A stretch of DNA of 64,000 nucleotides. It comes from Roseisolibacter agri. GTDB taxonomy: Bacteria > Gemmatimonadota > Gemmatimonadetes > Gemmatimonadales > Gemmatimonadaceae. This document shows, one piece after another, positions 17,139-28,862 of this stretch. Numbering within the stretch: position 1 is the stretch's first letter; each line of letters opens with the position of its first letter. The stretch spans positions 40,424 through 104,423 of the forward strand of contig NZ_BRXS01000010.1 in NCBI RefSeq assembly GCF_030159095.1, in the 5' to 3' direction. The notes beneath the pieces were generated by a model, which ran no database searches, was not told where the DNA came from, and was given only the letters and a program-made list of their open reading frames with translations. Position numbers and translations under genes: made by a program.

Positions 17139-18349
17139 CGACCGCCGCGACGGCGCCGGAGACGCTGCCCCTCTTCGGCGCGCCGCGCGACGAGCCCGAG
17201 ACGGCGGCGCTGGTGCGCGAGGCGGCGTCGCGCGGCACGCGCCTGCGACTCGTGGGCGGCGGCACGTGGGCGGGCGGCGGTCGGCCGGTGCGCGCGGACG
17301 CGACGCTGCGGCTGTCGGCGCTGCACGGCATCGTCGATTACGTGCCGGGCGACCTCACGCTCACCGCGCGCGCGGGCACGCCGCTGTCCGAGATCGCGCG
17401 CGTGACGGCGGCGGAGCGCCAGCTCCTCGCGCTCGATCCGTTCGGCGACGCGGCGGGCACCATCGGCGCGACGGTCGCCACGGCATCGGTCGGGCCGCTC
17501 GCGCACGCGTTCGGCGGGCCGCGCGACAACGTGCTGGGGCTCGCGTTCGTCACCGGCACGGGCGACGTCGTGCGCGCGGGCGGTCGCGTGGTGAAGAACG
17601 TCGCCGGCTTCGACCTCGTGCGGCTGCTCACGGGCGCGTGGGGCACGCTCGGCGCGCTCACGGAGGTCAGCGTGCGGCTGCGCGCGCTCCCCGAGGTGGA
17701 CGCGACGGTCGCCGTCGCGCTGCCGTCCGTGCGCGAGCTGGATGCGTGGCTGGCGCGCCTGCGCGCCGCGTCGCTCGCCGCGTGGGCGCTGGAGCTGGTG
17801 AACGCGCCGCTGGCCACGCAGCTGGACGCGGGCGACCGCGCGCTGCTGCTGGCACGGCTGGCCGGCAACGCCTCCGCCGTCGACGCGCAGCGCGCGACGC
17901 TCGCCACGCTCGGCGATCTCCGCGAGCTGCCGCCCGACGTGTGGGCACGGCTGCGCGGCTGCGAGCCCGCGGATGCGATCGTCGCGCGGATCTCCGCGCG
18001 GCCGTCGCGCCTCGCCGCGCTGTGCGCGGAGCTGTTCGCGCCCGCCGCGCGCGCGTTCGGGCTGATGGCGCATGCCAGCGTCACGCGCGGCGTCGTGCGC
18101 TTCGTGCTGCCGGGCGCGGACGGCTTCGGCATGCCGCGCGCGTCGGCACCCGCCACGGATGCGCCGCCCGTGCGCCGCGTGCTGGAGCGCGCCCCCGCCG
18201 CGCTCTGGCCCATGCTCGCGGCCGACTGGAGCGCGCCACGCGCCACCGACGCGCTGTCACGCCGCGTACGCGCCGCGTTCGACCCGCACGGCCTTCTCAA
18301 CCCCGGCGCGATGGACGCGCCGGACGCCGGTCCCGCCGCATCATCATGA
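17135..18349 (+). CDS. glcE: Glycolate oxidase subunit GlcE (FAD-binding)
   Basis: 404-residue second flavin subunit, a shorter relative of GlcD. It starts at a GTG overlapping the glcD stop. FAD-binding features are LVGGGTWAGGGRPV near residue 37, LTLTARAGTPLSEI, and GTIGATVATASVGPLAHAFG, followed by GGRVVKNVAGFDLVRLLTG, which is characteristic of GlcE. The C-terminus ends AFDPHGLLNPGAMD. It is required with GlcD and GlcF for glycolate oxidase in E. coli. Its stop overlaps the glcF start (ATGA). Confidence 0.92.
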   Translation: MTTAATAPETLPLFGAPRDEPETAALVREAASRGTRLRLVGGGTWAGGGRPVRADATLRLSALHGIVDYVPGDLTLTARAGTPLSEIARVTAAERQLLALDPFGDAAGTIGATVATASVGPLAHAFGGPRDNVLGLAFVTGTGDVVRAGGRVVKNVAGFDLVRLLTGAWGTLGALTEVSVRLRALPEVDATVAVALPSVRELDAWLARLRAASLAAWALELVNAPLATQLDAGDRALLLARLAGNASAVDAQRATLATLGDLRELPPDVWARLRGCEPADAIVARISARPSRLAALCAELFAPAARAFGLMAHASVTRGVVRFVLPGADGFGMPRASAPATDAPPVRRVLERAPAALWPMLAADWSAPRATDALSRRVRAAFDPHGLLNPGAMDAPDAGPAASS

Positions 18350-19653
18350 GCTCCACCGCCCTTCCCGTCGCCGCGCCGTGCGCGCTCCCCGGCACGCCGC
18401 TCGCCGACGTCCGATCGGGGATCGACGCGTGCGTGCACTGCGGCTTCTGCCTGCAGGCGTGCCCCACGTACGTGAACCTGCAGGACGAGAACGACTCGCC
18501 GCGCGGCCGCATCCTGCTGATGCGCGAGGTGCTCGAGGGGACGCTGCCCGTCGACGACCCCGACGTGCAGACGCACATCGACCGCTGCCTGGGCTGCCGC
18601 GCGTGCGAGACCGCATGTCCGTCGGGCGTGCCGTACGGCCAGATGCTGGAGGCGATGCGCGCGACGCTGGCCGAGGGGCGCCCGCGCCCGCTCGTGGCGC
18701 GCGTGATCCTCGGCACCTTCGCGCGCCGGTGGCTGCTGGCGCTCGTGCTCTTCGGCGCGCGCGTGCTGCGCGCGACCCGCATCCCGGGCCTGCTCGCGCG
18801 CGTGGTGCGCGGGCGCCTGGGCTTCGCGATGGCGATGCTCGCCTCGACGCGCCGCGCTGTGCCGACGCGCGGCTGGCGCGCCGCGGGCGACGGCGCGCGC
18901 GGGCCGGCCGTGCTGCTGGAGGGCTGCGTGATGCGCGGCCTCTACGCGCACACGCACGCCGCCACGCGCCGCACGCTCGCGCACAACGGCTACCGCATGA
19001 CGGCGGCGCGCAGGCAGGGGTGCTGCGGCGCGCTGCACGCGCACGCGGGCGACCTCGAAGGCGCGCGGGCGCTCGCGCGCACCAACATCGCCGCGTTCGA
19101 GCGCGCGCCGGACGCCACGATCGTCACCAACTCCGCGGGCTGCGGCGCGATGCTCAAGGAGTACGGGCACCTGCTGGCCGACGATCCCGCGTGGGCCGAG
19201 CGTGCGCACGCCGTCGCGCAGCGGGCGCGTGACGTGAGCGAGCTGCTGGCGGCGGCCGGCCCGCGCCCCGCACGGGGCCGCGTGCGTGACGGCGCCGCGC
19301 CGGTGCGCGTGACCTACGACGCCCCCTGCCATCTGCTGCACGCGCAGCGCCTCGCGGACCCGCCGCTGGCGGTGCTGCGCGCGGTGGGCGGCGTGGAGCT
19401 AGTGCCGCTGGCCGAGGCGGACCAGTGCTGCGGCAGCGCGGGGATCTACAACCTGATCGAGCCCGAGACGTCGGACGCGGTGCTCGCGCCCAAGCTGCAG
19501 CACGTCGCGGAGACGGGCGCCGCGCTGGTGGCGAGCGGCAATCCGGGGTGCCTGATGCAGCTGGGCGCGGGGCTCGCGCGCAGCGGGTTGGCCGCGCGCG
19601 TGGTCCATCCGGTGGAGCTGCTGGACGCCGCGTACGCGTCGGCGCCGCGCTAG
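18346..19653 (+). CDS. glcF: Glycolate oxidase iron-sulfur subunit GlcF
   Basis: 435-residue electron-transfer subunit. Two 4Fe-4S motifs lie near the N-terminus: CVHCGFCLQACP (about residue 27) and CLGCRACETACPSG (about 82). The C-terminal half carries two cysteine-rich CCG domains, with CCGALHAHAG and CCGSAGIYN, as in GlcF and heterodisulfide reductase subunit B. A hydrophobic stretch around residues 125-150 may associate with the membrane. The operon glcDEF is complete; the LON-domain gene upstream seems to share its transcript. Confidence 0.93.
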   Translation: MSSTALPVAAPCALPGTPLADVRSGIDACVHCGFCLQACPTYVNLQDENDSPRGRILLMREVLEGTLPVDDPDVQTHIDRCLGCRACETACPSGVPYGQMLEAMRATLAEGRPRPLVARVILGTFARRWLLALVLFGARVLRATRIPGLLARVVRGRLGFAMAMLASTRRAVPTRGWRAAGDGARGPAVLLEGCVMRGLYAHTHAATRRTLAHNGYRMTAARRQGCCGALHAHAGDLEGARALARTNIAAFERAPDATIVTNSAGCGAMLKEYGHLLADDPAWAERAHAVAQRARDVSELLAAAGPRPARGRVRDGAAPVRVTYDAPCHLLHAQRLADPPLAVLRAVGGVELVPLAEADQCCGSAGIYNLIEPETSDAVLAPKLQHVAETGAALVASGNPGCLMQLGAGLARSGLAARVVHPVELLDAAYASAPR

Positions 19654-19982
19654 AGCGCACCCGCAGTCGCCGCGCGACGTCTGTTTATCGCGCGACTGTG
19701 GCGCGCGCGCCGCACCGGGCGTCGCCGTGTGCTCGCTACATGCGTTTGTACGGCACAGTGCGTCGCGCGCGCATGGAACGTGCGAAGGCGACCCCGACAC
19801 TGACACGGGCCTCGCCCAACGCATCGCGTGACGCGCCGTCGATCGTGCCATGGACCGGGCCGCTGTATATTGGCCGCGGTTCGGCGACGGAGTGCGCACG
19901 GACGTCGGACCGGAGGCCTCGCCCACGTTCGTTCGATCGTTCGCTGTCGCGCCGCGCCCGGCTTACCCTCACGACCTCCCAC
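19654..19982. other. Intergenic region upstream of the OmpA-family gene, no gene seen
   Basis: No supported coding sequence. TATATT at 19866-19871 stands out in the GC-rich context and could be a -10 element about 110 bp before the OmpA-family start, but no good -35 lies 16-19 bp ahead of it. TACCCT at 19964-19969 is a second candidate closer to the start. Confidence 0.4.
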
Positions 19983-21098
19983 ATGAAGACACGTCTGGTT
20001 GTCACTGCCGGCATGCTCGCCGCCCTGGCGCTGCCGTCGCTCGCGTCGGCCCAGCTGCCCACGGGCATCCGGCAGCGCGCCATCGAGATCGGCGCCATCG
20101 GCCGTTACACGATCTTCCCCGACGAGACGCAGACGGACAACGTGATCGCCGGCGGCGGCCGCCTCGGCTACTACATCTGGAACAACCTGGCCGTCGAGGG
20201 CGAGGTGTCGTTCGGCGTCACCAAGCCGACGATCAACCCGTTCCCGAACCGCACGGACCTCGACGACGTCTCGCACACGCTGTGGGACGTGCGCCTGCTC
20301 TACAACACGCCGCAGCGCGGCCGCACGAGCTTCCACATCGGCGCCGGCTACGGCTACGACGGCTTCGCGCGCGAGCGCGTGAACGGCGTCGGCCCGCGCG
20401 GCCACGGCCCGACCGGCCTGCTCGGCCTGCGCCTCTTCGTCACGCCGCGCGTCACGATCCGCGGCGACGTCGGCGGCCTGTACGTGATCGACGACAAGGA
20501 GCCGCGCGACGAGGCGAACGAGATCGACAACGAGGAGCGCACGCCGCGCTTCGAGCCGAGCATCCGCCTCGGCCTCGGCATCCTGTTCCGCAACCAGCCG
20601 ACGACGTCGGTCGTGACGCAGACGATCGCGCGCGTCGACACGGTCCGCGTCGTCACGCCGCCCGACACGATCTACCGCGACCGCATCGCCGCGGCGACGC
20701 AGCCGGGCGCCAACGCGGCGACCAGCACGTCGACGGCGAGCAGCGCGACGGTCGTCATCGGCGTCGTGAACTTCGACTTCGACCGCGCCGAGATCTCGAG
20801 CGACGCGCGCCGCATCCTGGACGACATCGCGGCGTCGATGTCGCGCCCCGAGGCGACGCAGCTGAAGCTGATCCTGACGGGCAACACGGACGCGATCGGC
20901 GGCGAGAGCTACAACAACCGCCTCTCCGAGCGCCGCGCCGAGGCCGTGCGCGCGTACCTGGTGAGCAAGGGGATCTCCGAGAGCCGCATGACGCCGCGCG
21001 CCGCGGGCGAGGGCAACCCGGTGGCCTCGAACAGCAACCCCGAGGGCCGCGCGACGAACCGTCGCACGCTCATCGAGCTGGACAACAGCGGCCGCTGA
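19983..21098 (+). CDS. OmpA-family outer-membrane protein
   Basis: 371 residues: signal peptide MKTRLVVTAGMLAALALPS ending ASAQ, an N-terminal beta-barrel of about 190 residues with alternating hydrophobic strands (YYIWNNLAVEGEVSFGV, FHIGAGYGYDGFA, LFVTPRVTIRGDVGGLYV), a Thr/Ser/Ala-rich linker and a C-terminal OmpA domain (about 255-371) that should bind peptidoglycan. The peptidoglycan-binding signature is TGNTDAIGGESYNNRLSERR with the conserved Asp and Arg. It resembles the 'OmpA family plus outer-membrane beta-barrel' architecture that links the outer membrane to the wall. Stands alone, flanked by terminator and candidate promoter. Confidence 0.92.
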   Translation: MKTRLVVTAGMLAALALPSLASAQLPTGIRQRAIEIGAIGRYTIFPDETQTDNVIAGGGRLGYYIWNNLAVEGEVSFGVTKPTINPFPNRTDLDDVSHTLWDVRLLYNTPQRGRTSFHIGAGYGYDGFARERVNGVGPRGHGPTGLLGLRLFVTPRVTIRGDVGGLYVIDDKEPRDEANEIDNEERTPRFEPSIRLGLGILFRNQPTTSVVTQTIARVDTVRVVTPPDTIYRDRIAAATQPGANAATSTSTASSATVVIGVVNFDFDRAEISSDARRILDDIAASMSRPEATQLKLILTGNTDAIGGESYNNRLSERRAEAVRAYLVSKGISESRMTPRAAGEGNPVASNSNPEGRATNRRTLIELDNSGR

Positions 21099-21130
21099 TG
21101 CGCGTCTGACGCGCGCCGCCTGACGGAACG

Positions 21131-21164
21131 CGACGGGCCGGCTCCTCACGGAGTCGGCCCGTCG
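21131..21164 (+). terminator. Hairpin terminator after the OmpA-family gene
   Basis: 14-bp stem (21131-21144 with 21151-21164, one G-U pair) and 6-nt loop, 32 bp after the stop. Confidence 0.7.
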
Positions 21165-21212
21165 TGCATCGTGGGGTGACGCGCGCCGCTCTCGCGCCTC
21201 CGGATGCCGCGA

Positions 21213-21218
21213 TACATT
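21213..21218 (+). promoter_or_regulatory. TACATT -10-like box just before the HAD-like gene
   Basis: TACATT ends 7 nt before the ATG at 21226 and no Shine-Dalgarno sequence is present; likely leaderless. Confidence 0.4.
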
Positions 21219-21225
21219 TGGCCGC

Positions 21226-21948
21226 ATGCTGCAGGCGGCGCTGTTCGAGCTCGAGGGCGTGCTGGTCGACACGCACGCCGCGCGGCGGGAGGCGCTGCGG
21301 CGCGCGCTCGCGGACGACGGCGTGACGCTCGCGCCGGCGCAGTACGACGCGTGGTGCGCGGGCCTCTCGCCCGACGCGGCGGCGGTGGTGGCCGCTGCGC
21401 GGCTGGCGCCGACGTCGGAGGCCGCGCGTGCGCTCGACGACACCGCGGTCGAGCTGGTCGCGCGGCGCGCGGAGCGGGCGTTCGCGGCGCAGCTGGCCGC
21501 GGGCGCGACGCTGGCGCCCGGTGCGCGCGAGGCGCTGGACGCGCTCGCCGGCGCGCTGCGCCTCGGTCTCGTCACGCGCGCGCGACGCCGCGAGGTGGAC
21601 GGGGTGCTCGCCCTCGCCGGGCTCGAGGCGCACTTTGCGTGCGTCGTGACCGCGGACGACGTGCGGGCGCCGCGGCCGGCGGCGGACGGGCACCGACTGG
21701 CGCTGGCGCGGCTGGCCGCGCGCGGCGGCGCGGCGCCAGCCGCGACGGTCGCGTTCGAGGACGACGCGCTCGGCGTCGCGGCCGCACGCGCCGCCGGCCT
21801 GCGGACGGTCCGCGTGGCATCATCCGCGCACCGCGCGTCGGACGACGACGAGCGCGGCGCCTCGCCGGACGCCCGGCTCACGACGCTCGCCGGCCTCACC
21901 CCGGGCTCGCTCGCGGCCCTTCTCGATCTCGCTCCCGTTCCGACATGA
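21226..21948 (+). CDS. HAD-superfamily protein lacking the catalytic aspartates
   Basis: 240 residues with the fold and layout of beta-phosphoglucomutase-like HAD hydrolases, but motif I reads FELEGVLVDT where the family has FDLDGVLVDT: both the nucleophile (E8) and the acid/base (E10) are Glu, encoded by clear GAG codons. Motif II Thr is kept (LGLVTRARRR), the motif III Lys is not evident (DVRAPRPAADGHRL), while motif IV VAFEDDALGVAAARAAG is intact. The hydrolase is therefore probably inactive and may bind a phosphorylated ligand or partner. The stop overlaps the start of the YgfZ-like gene (ATGA), implying coupled production. Confidence 0.8.
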   Translation: MLQAALFELEGVLVDTHAARREALRRALADDGVTLAPAQYDAWCAGLSPDAAAVVAAARLAPTSEAARALDDTAVELVARRAERAFAAQLAAGATLAPGAREALDALAGALRLGLVTRARRREVDGVLALAGLEAHFACVVTADDVRAPRPAADGHRLALARLAARGGAAPAATVAFEDDALGVAAARAAGLRTVRVASSAHRASDDDERGASPDARLTTLAGLTPGSLAALLDLAPVPT

Positions 21949-23147
21949 CCGCTCCCACGCCTCCGTCCGCGCGCGCCGTGGGCTCCGCGCCCTCCGCGCC
22001 GCCGACGCTGGTCCGCGACTACGGCGACCCGGCGACGGAGTACGCGGCGCTGCGCACCGGCGCGCTGCTCGTGGACCGCAGCCATCGCGACCGCTGGACG
22101 CTCCGCGGCGCCAAGGCGCGCGAGACGCTGACCGGGCTGGTCACCAACGACGTCGCGGCGCTCGCGGCGGGCCACGGCTGCTACGCCGCCGCGCTGACGC
22201 CCAAGGGGAAGATCATCGCCGACGTGCGCGTGTTCGCGATCGACGGCGGCACCGCCGTCCCGCCCAGCGTCGACGGCGTGCGGACGTGGCTGGACGACGT
22301 CGCGCTCGTGGTCGACGTCCCCGCGCGTGCGGCCGAGGGGTGGGGCGGGATGCTGAAGAAGTACGTGAACCCGCGCCTGGCGCCGTACGCGCGCATCACC
22401 GAGCAGGTGCGCGCCTTCGGGTTGTACGGCGTGCACGCGCGCGACGCGCTGGCGGCCGCGTTCGGGACGCCGCCGTCGGCGCTGTCGCAGCTGGCGCCGT
22501 ACGGCCACGCGACGCTCACGTCGGGCGGCGAGGCGCTGCTGGTGGTGCGCGTTCCCGACCTGGGGCTCGACGGCTTCGAGGTGCTGGTGCCGGCGTCGGC
22601 GTTCGACGCGGCGTGGGCGCGCGTGGCGGGCGCGGCGCCGGGGATCGTCGCCGGCGGCGAGCTGGCGTACGCGATCGCGCGCGTGGAAGCGGGCTACCCC
22701 GAGTGGGGCCAGGACGTGGACGACGGCACGCTGCCGCAGGAGGCGAACCTCGACGAGCTGCGGGCGATCTCGTACACGAAGGGGTGCTACACCGGGCAGG
22801 AGGTCGTCGCGCGCATCCACTTCCGCGGGCACGTGAACCGGCACCTGCGCGGGCTGGCGTATCCGCCCGACGGGACGCCGGTGCCGCGCGGCGCGCAGCT
22901 GCTGGACGAGGAGGGGCGCGTCGTGGGCGACGTGCGCTCGAGCATGCTCTCGCCGCGCCTCGGCGGCGTCGCGCTGGGGATGGTGCGCCGCGAGGTGCCG
23001 CTCGGCGCGGTGCTGACCGCGCGGTGGAGCTCGACCCCGGAGGACGGGGCGGCGGGTGACGGAGCGGCGGCTGGCGCGACGGCGGACGATCCGCGCTTCC
23101 GCACCGAGCGGGGCGTGACGGTGGGGCCGCTTCCCTTCCCGCTCTAG
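21945..23147 (+). CDS. ygfZ: YgfZ/GcvT-type folate-binding protein (iron-sulfur cluster assembly)
   Basis: 400-residue protein related to the T-protein of glycine cleavage. The family signature is present as YTKGCYTGQEVVARIHFRG, including the Cys of KGCYxGQE that marks YgfZ, and the N-terminal LVDRSHRDRWTLRGAKARETL and GLVTNDVAAL segments match the folate-binding fold. In E. coli YgfZ helps maintain certain Fe-S enzymes with the aid of folate. It carries a longer N-terminus and a low-complexity GAAAGATADD insert near the C-terminus. Starts by overlapping the HAD-like gene; ends at a strong bidirectional terminator. Confidence 0.88.
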   Translation: MTAPTPPSARAVGSAPSAPPTLVRDYGDPATEYAALRTGALLVDRSHRDRWTLRGAKARETLTGLVTNDVAALAAGHGCYAAALTPKGKIIADVRVFAIDGGTAVPPSVDGVRTWLDDVALVVDVPARAAEGWGGMLKKYVNPRLAPYARITEQVRAFGLYGVHARDALAAAFGTPPSALSQLAPYGHATLTSGGEALLVVRVPDLGLDGFEVLVPASAFDAAWARVAGAAPGIVAGGELAYAIARVEAGYPEWGQDVDDGTLPQEANLDELRAISYTKGCYTGQEVVARIHFRGHVNRHLRGLAYPPDGTPVPRGAQLLDEEGRVVGDVRSSMLSPRLGGVALGMVRREVPLGAVLTARWSSTPEDGAAGDGAAAGATADDPRFRTERGVTVGPLPFPL

Positions 23148-23176
23148 GCGATCCGCCGACGCGGCGAGTGGGAAAA

Positions 23177-23218
23177 CAAGAGCGGGGCGCGTCGCTGTCG
23201 CGACGCGCCCCGCTCTTG
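23177..23218. terminator. Bidirectional hairpin terminator between convergent genes
   Basis: A 19-bp perfect stem (23177-23195 with 23200-23218), 4-nt loop. An AAAA run lies to the left and supports use from the minus strand. Confidence 0.75.
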
Positions 23219-23236
23219 CCAAACCGAGCCAGGAGA

Positions 23237-23449
23237 TTACGGGTGCTTCGCGGCCGAATCCGTCTTCGCGGCCGAGTCGGCCTTGGCAGCCGAATCCGTC
23301 TTCATGGTCGTGTCAACCTTCATGGCGGTGTCCATCGCGGCCGGAGCCGGGGTCATCGCCGGCGCGGCCGTGTCAGCCACCGGGGTCTCTTCCTTCGTGG
23401 AGCAGGCGGCGAGAACGAGCACGGCAGCGACGAGGGCAAGGCGCTTCAT
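23237..23449 (-). CDS. Small lipoprotein with Asp/Ser/Ala/Lys repeats
   Basis: 70-residue protein. The signal peptide MKRLALVAAVLVLAAC carries a lipobox LAAC, so the mature lipoprotein starts at C16. The rest is low complexity, ending in three near-repeats of TDSAAK (TDSAAKADSAAKTDSAAK) after a Met/Asp/Thr/Lys-rich part. The start is fixed by AGGAG seven to eleven bases upstream and by the signal peptide. It resembles the Ala/Lys-rich small lipoproteins that sit in the outer membrane of many diderms, but no function can be assigned. Confidence 0.7.
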   Translation of the reverse strand: MKRLALVAAVLVLAACSTKEETPVADTAAPAMTPAPAAMDTAMKVDTTMKTDSAAKADSAAKTDSAAKHP

Positions 23450-23858
23450 CAGCGATCTCCTGGGGGTGGGGCGGGGGACTGTGACGCGCACGATCGGCGC
23501 GCCACATATCCGCGCCCGAAATGTCGGGCTCGGATTTGGCGCGTCCAATCTCACCGGCGCGTAGAGGGCTGTCAAGGTACGCATGCCACGGGGTACCTCC
23601 GGCAAGTCGCGCACTACCAACGCCTTTCGGCGGCGTCTCGTACGCATGTGGCATGCGCGCGACCTGCGGGCGGCCGCGATTCTCCGCCTCGACGACGTCC
23701 GCAGCCGCACGAACCTGGCGCCGGCGCCGCGCGTTCGGCCCGGTGCCGGCGCGATGCACGCGCGCCGCGCGCTGCCCCGTGCGCCGCGCCCCGCTCGAAT
23801 GGATCTTGCGGCCGCCTGGCGTGTGCAAAGCGTTCCATCGCCTTCCCGGAGATCCCCC
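23450..23858. other. Divergent intergenic region between lipoprotein and MoxR genes
   Basis: 409 bp without a supported gene; the open frames that cross it are low-complexity and lack family features. GGAG at 23848-23851 is the Shine-Dalgarno sequence of the MoxR gene. CCCGA-AATG-TCGGG forms only a weak hairpin near 23517-23530. No convincing promoter was identified. Confidence 0.5.
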
Positions 23859-25340
23859 GTGGCGTCACGTCCCGACACCCTGGGCGCGCTCAAGCGCTCG
23901 TCGTTCGCCTCCCGTCGCGCCCGATCCGTGAAGGACGAGGTGCGGCGCAACCTCCTCGTGCGCCTCGCCGGCGGCGGCCCGCTCTTCGAGGGCGTCCTGG
24001 GCTACGAGGAGACGGTCATGCCGCAGATCGTCAACGCCCTCCTCTCGCGCCACAACTTCATCCTCCTGGGGCTGCGCGGGCAGGCGAAGAGCCGCATCCT
24101 GCGCGCGCTGGTCGGGCTGCTCGATCCGGAGATCCCGGTGGTGGCCGGCAGCGAGGTGAACGACGACCCGTTCGCGCCGATCTCCAAGTTCGCGCGCCAG
24201 CGGCTGGCGGAGGCGGGCGACGACACGCCCATCGCCTGGGTGGGACGCGACGGCCGCTACGTCGAGAAGCTCGCCACGCCCGACGTGACGATCGCCGACA
24301 TCATCGGCGACGTGGACCCGATCAAGGCGGCGCGCGGCGGGCACCTGCTCTCCGACGAGCTGACGATCCACTACGGCATGCTGCCGCGCGCCAACCGCGG
24401 CATCTTCGCGCTCAACGAGTTGCCCGACCTCGCCGGCAAGGTGCAGGTGGGCCTGTTCAACATCATGCAGGAGGGCGACGTCCAGATCAAAGGCTACCCG
24501 GTGCGGCTGCCGCTGGACGTGCTGCTCTGCTTCACCGCGAACCCCGAGGACTACACGGCGCGCGGCAAGATCATCACGCCGCTCAAGGACCGCATCGGCA
24601 GCGAGGTGGTGACGCACTACCCCGAGAGCGTGGAGCTGGGCATCGCGATCACGCAGCAGGAAGCGTGGACCGCGCGCGAGGACGCCGACGGCAACGCGCT
24701 CCCCGTGCGCGTCCCGCCGCTGGTCGCGGAGGTGGTCGAGCGCGTGGCGTTCGAGGCGCGCACCGACAAGCGCGTGGACAAGCGCTCGGGCGTGTCGCAG
24801 CGCATGCCGATCACGGTGATGGAGAACGTCGTCTCGAACGCGGAGCGGCGCGCCGCGCGCACGGGCGACGGCGACGTGGTGCCGCGGCTGGCCGACGTCT
24901 TCGCCGCGCTGCCCGCGATCACCGGGAAGCTGGAGCTGGAGTACGAGGGGGAGCTGGTGGGCGGCCCCGCGATCGCGCGGGAGCTGATCCGCCGCGCCGC
25001 CGACGCGACGCTCAAGGCGCACGCGGGCGCGCTCCGCCTGGACGACGTCATCATCTGGTTCGACGAGGGCGGCGCGCTGCAGGTGGACGACGAGTTGCCG
25101 TCGGCGCTGGTGGCGCAGGCGTACGACACGGTGCCCGGGCTGCGCGACGCGGTGCGCGCCGGCCGGCTGGCCGACGACGACGATCCGGGCTTCGTGGCCG
25201 CGGCATGCGAGGTGGTGCTCGAGGCGCTGGTGGCGCGCAAGAAGATCTCGCGCTCCGACGCGGGCCAGTACGGCCGCGCGCAGAACGAGCAGCGGCGGCG
25301 GCCGGGCCAGGACCTGTTCGGCGGCGGCCTGAGTGCCTGA
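23859..25340 (+). CDS. MoxR-family AAA+ ATPase (magnesium-chelatase-like)
   Basis: 493-residue AAA+ ATPase, a chaperone-type motor that usually works with a VWA-domain partner. Walker A is read as GLRGQAKSRIL, Walker B as IFALNELPDL, and the segment LCFTANPEDYTARGKIITPLKDRI is typical of MoxR/ChlI proteins. The GTG start has GGAG eight bases upstream, and the protein opens with a short basic region before KDEVRRNLLVRL. The matching VWA protein is not adjacent but lies 5.5 kb downstream at 30904-32184 on the same strand; several unrelated genes separate them. The end overlaps the GNAT gene by 8 bp. Confidence 0.88.
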   Translation: MASRPDTLGALKRSSFASRRARSVKDEVRRNLLVRLAGGGPLFEGVLGYEETVMPQIVNALLSRHNFILLGLRGQAKSRILRALVGLLDPEIPVVAGSEVNDDPFAPISKFARQRLAEAGDDTPIAWVGRDGRYVEKLATPDVTIADIIGDVDPIKAARGGHLLSDELTIHYGMLPRANRGIFALNELPDLAGKVQVGLFNIMQEGDVQIKGYPVRLPLDVLLCFTANPEDYTARGKIITPLKDRIGSEVVTHYPESVELGIAITQQEAWTAREDADGNALPVRVPPLVAEVVERVAFEARTDKRVDKRSGVSQRMPITVMENVVSNAERRAARTGDGDVVPRLADVFAALPAITGKLELEYEGELVGGPAIARELIRRAADATLKAHAGALRLDDVIIWFDEGGALQVDDELPSALVAQAYDTVPGLRDAVRAGRLADDDDPGFVAAACEVVLEALVARKKISRSDAGQYGRAQNEQRRRPGQDLFGGGLSA

Positions 25341-25911
25341 ACGGCGCCCCGCCGGCCGCCGCGGCAGCGCCGCGCGGCCGGCGCCGTCGGCGACGACACC
25401 GCCGGCGACGACGCCGCCGGCGACGACGCCGCCGGTGACGGTGCGCCGCGCGACGCCCGACGACCTGGAGGTCGTGCTCGCGATGCGCCTCGCGCTGCTG
25501 CGCGCGCACGCGGGCAACGTGGTCTACGGCCGGCTGCGCGCCGACGCCCCCGAGCGGGCGCGCAGGCTGTTCGCCGAGCAGCTCGCGTCACCGCACGAGG
25601 CGACCTGGCTGGCGGTCGATGCCGCGGGCGGCGCGCTGGGGATCCTGCGCTGCATGGAGGGGCGCGGCTCGCCGCTGCTCGACCCGCCGCGCTACGGCTA
25701 CGTCGCGTCCGTGTGGGTGGCGCCCGAGGCGCGGCGGACGGGGATCCTGCACCTGCTGATGGCGGCCGCCGAGGCCTGGACGCGCGAGCGCGGGCTCGAC
25801 GAGCTGCGGCTGCACGCCGCCGCCGACAACGCAACCGCCACCGCCGCCTGGCAGGCGATGGGCTTCACGGTGGCCGAGCAGCTCTTCGTCCGCCGGCTGC
25901 CCGCCGACTGA
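25333..25911 (+). CDS. GNAT-family N-acetyltransferase
   Basis: 192 residues including a low-complexity start. Residues 36-192 are the GNAT domain: VRRATPDDLEVVLAMR opens it, VASVWVAPEARRTGILHLLM is the acetyl-CoA pyrophosphate-binding segment (the usual Q/RxxGxG/A reads RRTGIL), and LRLHAAADNATATAAWQAMGF is the closing motif. The first 35 residues come from a Pro/Thr/Ala tandem repeat (TTPPA), so the true start could be internal, for example GTG at 25435. The substrate is unknown. It overlaps the MoxR gene end and is presumably cotranscribed. Confidence 0.8.
   Translation: MPERRPAGRRGSAARPAPSATTPPATTPPATTPPVTVRRATPDDLEVVLAMRLALLRAHAGNVVYGRLRADAPERARRLFAEQLASPHEATWLAVDAAGGALGILRCMEGRGSPLLDPPRYGYVASVWVAPEARRTGILHLLMAAAEAWTRERGLDELRLHAAADNATATAAWQAMGFTVAEQLFVRRLPAD
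25391..25435 (+). repeat. Three 15-bp tandem repeats inside the GNAT gene
   Basis: CGACGACRCCGCCGG is repeated at 25391-25405, 25406-25420 and 25421-25435 with one substitution, encoding a repeated TTPPA linker. Confidence 0.85.
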
Positions 25912-26122
25912 GCGCACGACCCCCGTGCGCGATCGGCCTGGCGGAGTGATCTTCCGCACGGCCACGGGCGGTGGGGACCGTTGCCTCGACGTCCTCCCCA
26001 CCGTCCTTCCCCTGCTCCGCAGGCGCGTCGCCCGACGCGCCCGCGTCCCGGCCGTTCCCTGCCTGCCCGGCCGTCCGGCCGCGCTCCCGGTCCGGAAGCG
26101 CGGCCCCCCTCCTCCGCCACCC

Positions 26123-28837
<2,715 letters not shown>

Positions 28838-28862
28838 CGGCTTTCCGCTCGGAGGCCGCGCC

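Noticed and set aside
23521..23860. Possible N-terminal extension of the MoxR gene or separate small gene
   Set aside because: The extra codons are low-complexity, unlike family members, and the GTG at 23859 has its own GGAG sequence.
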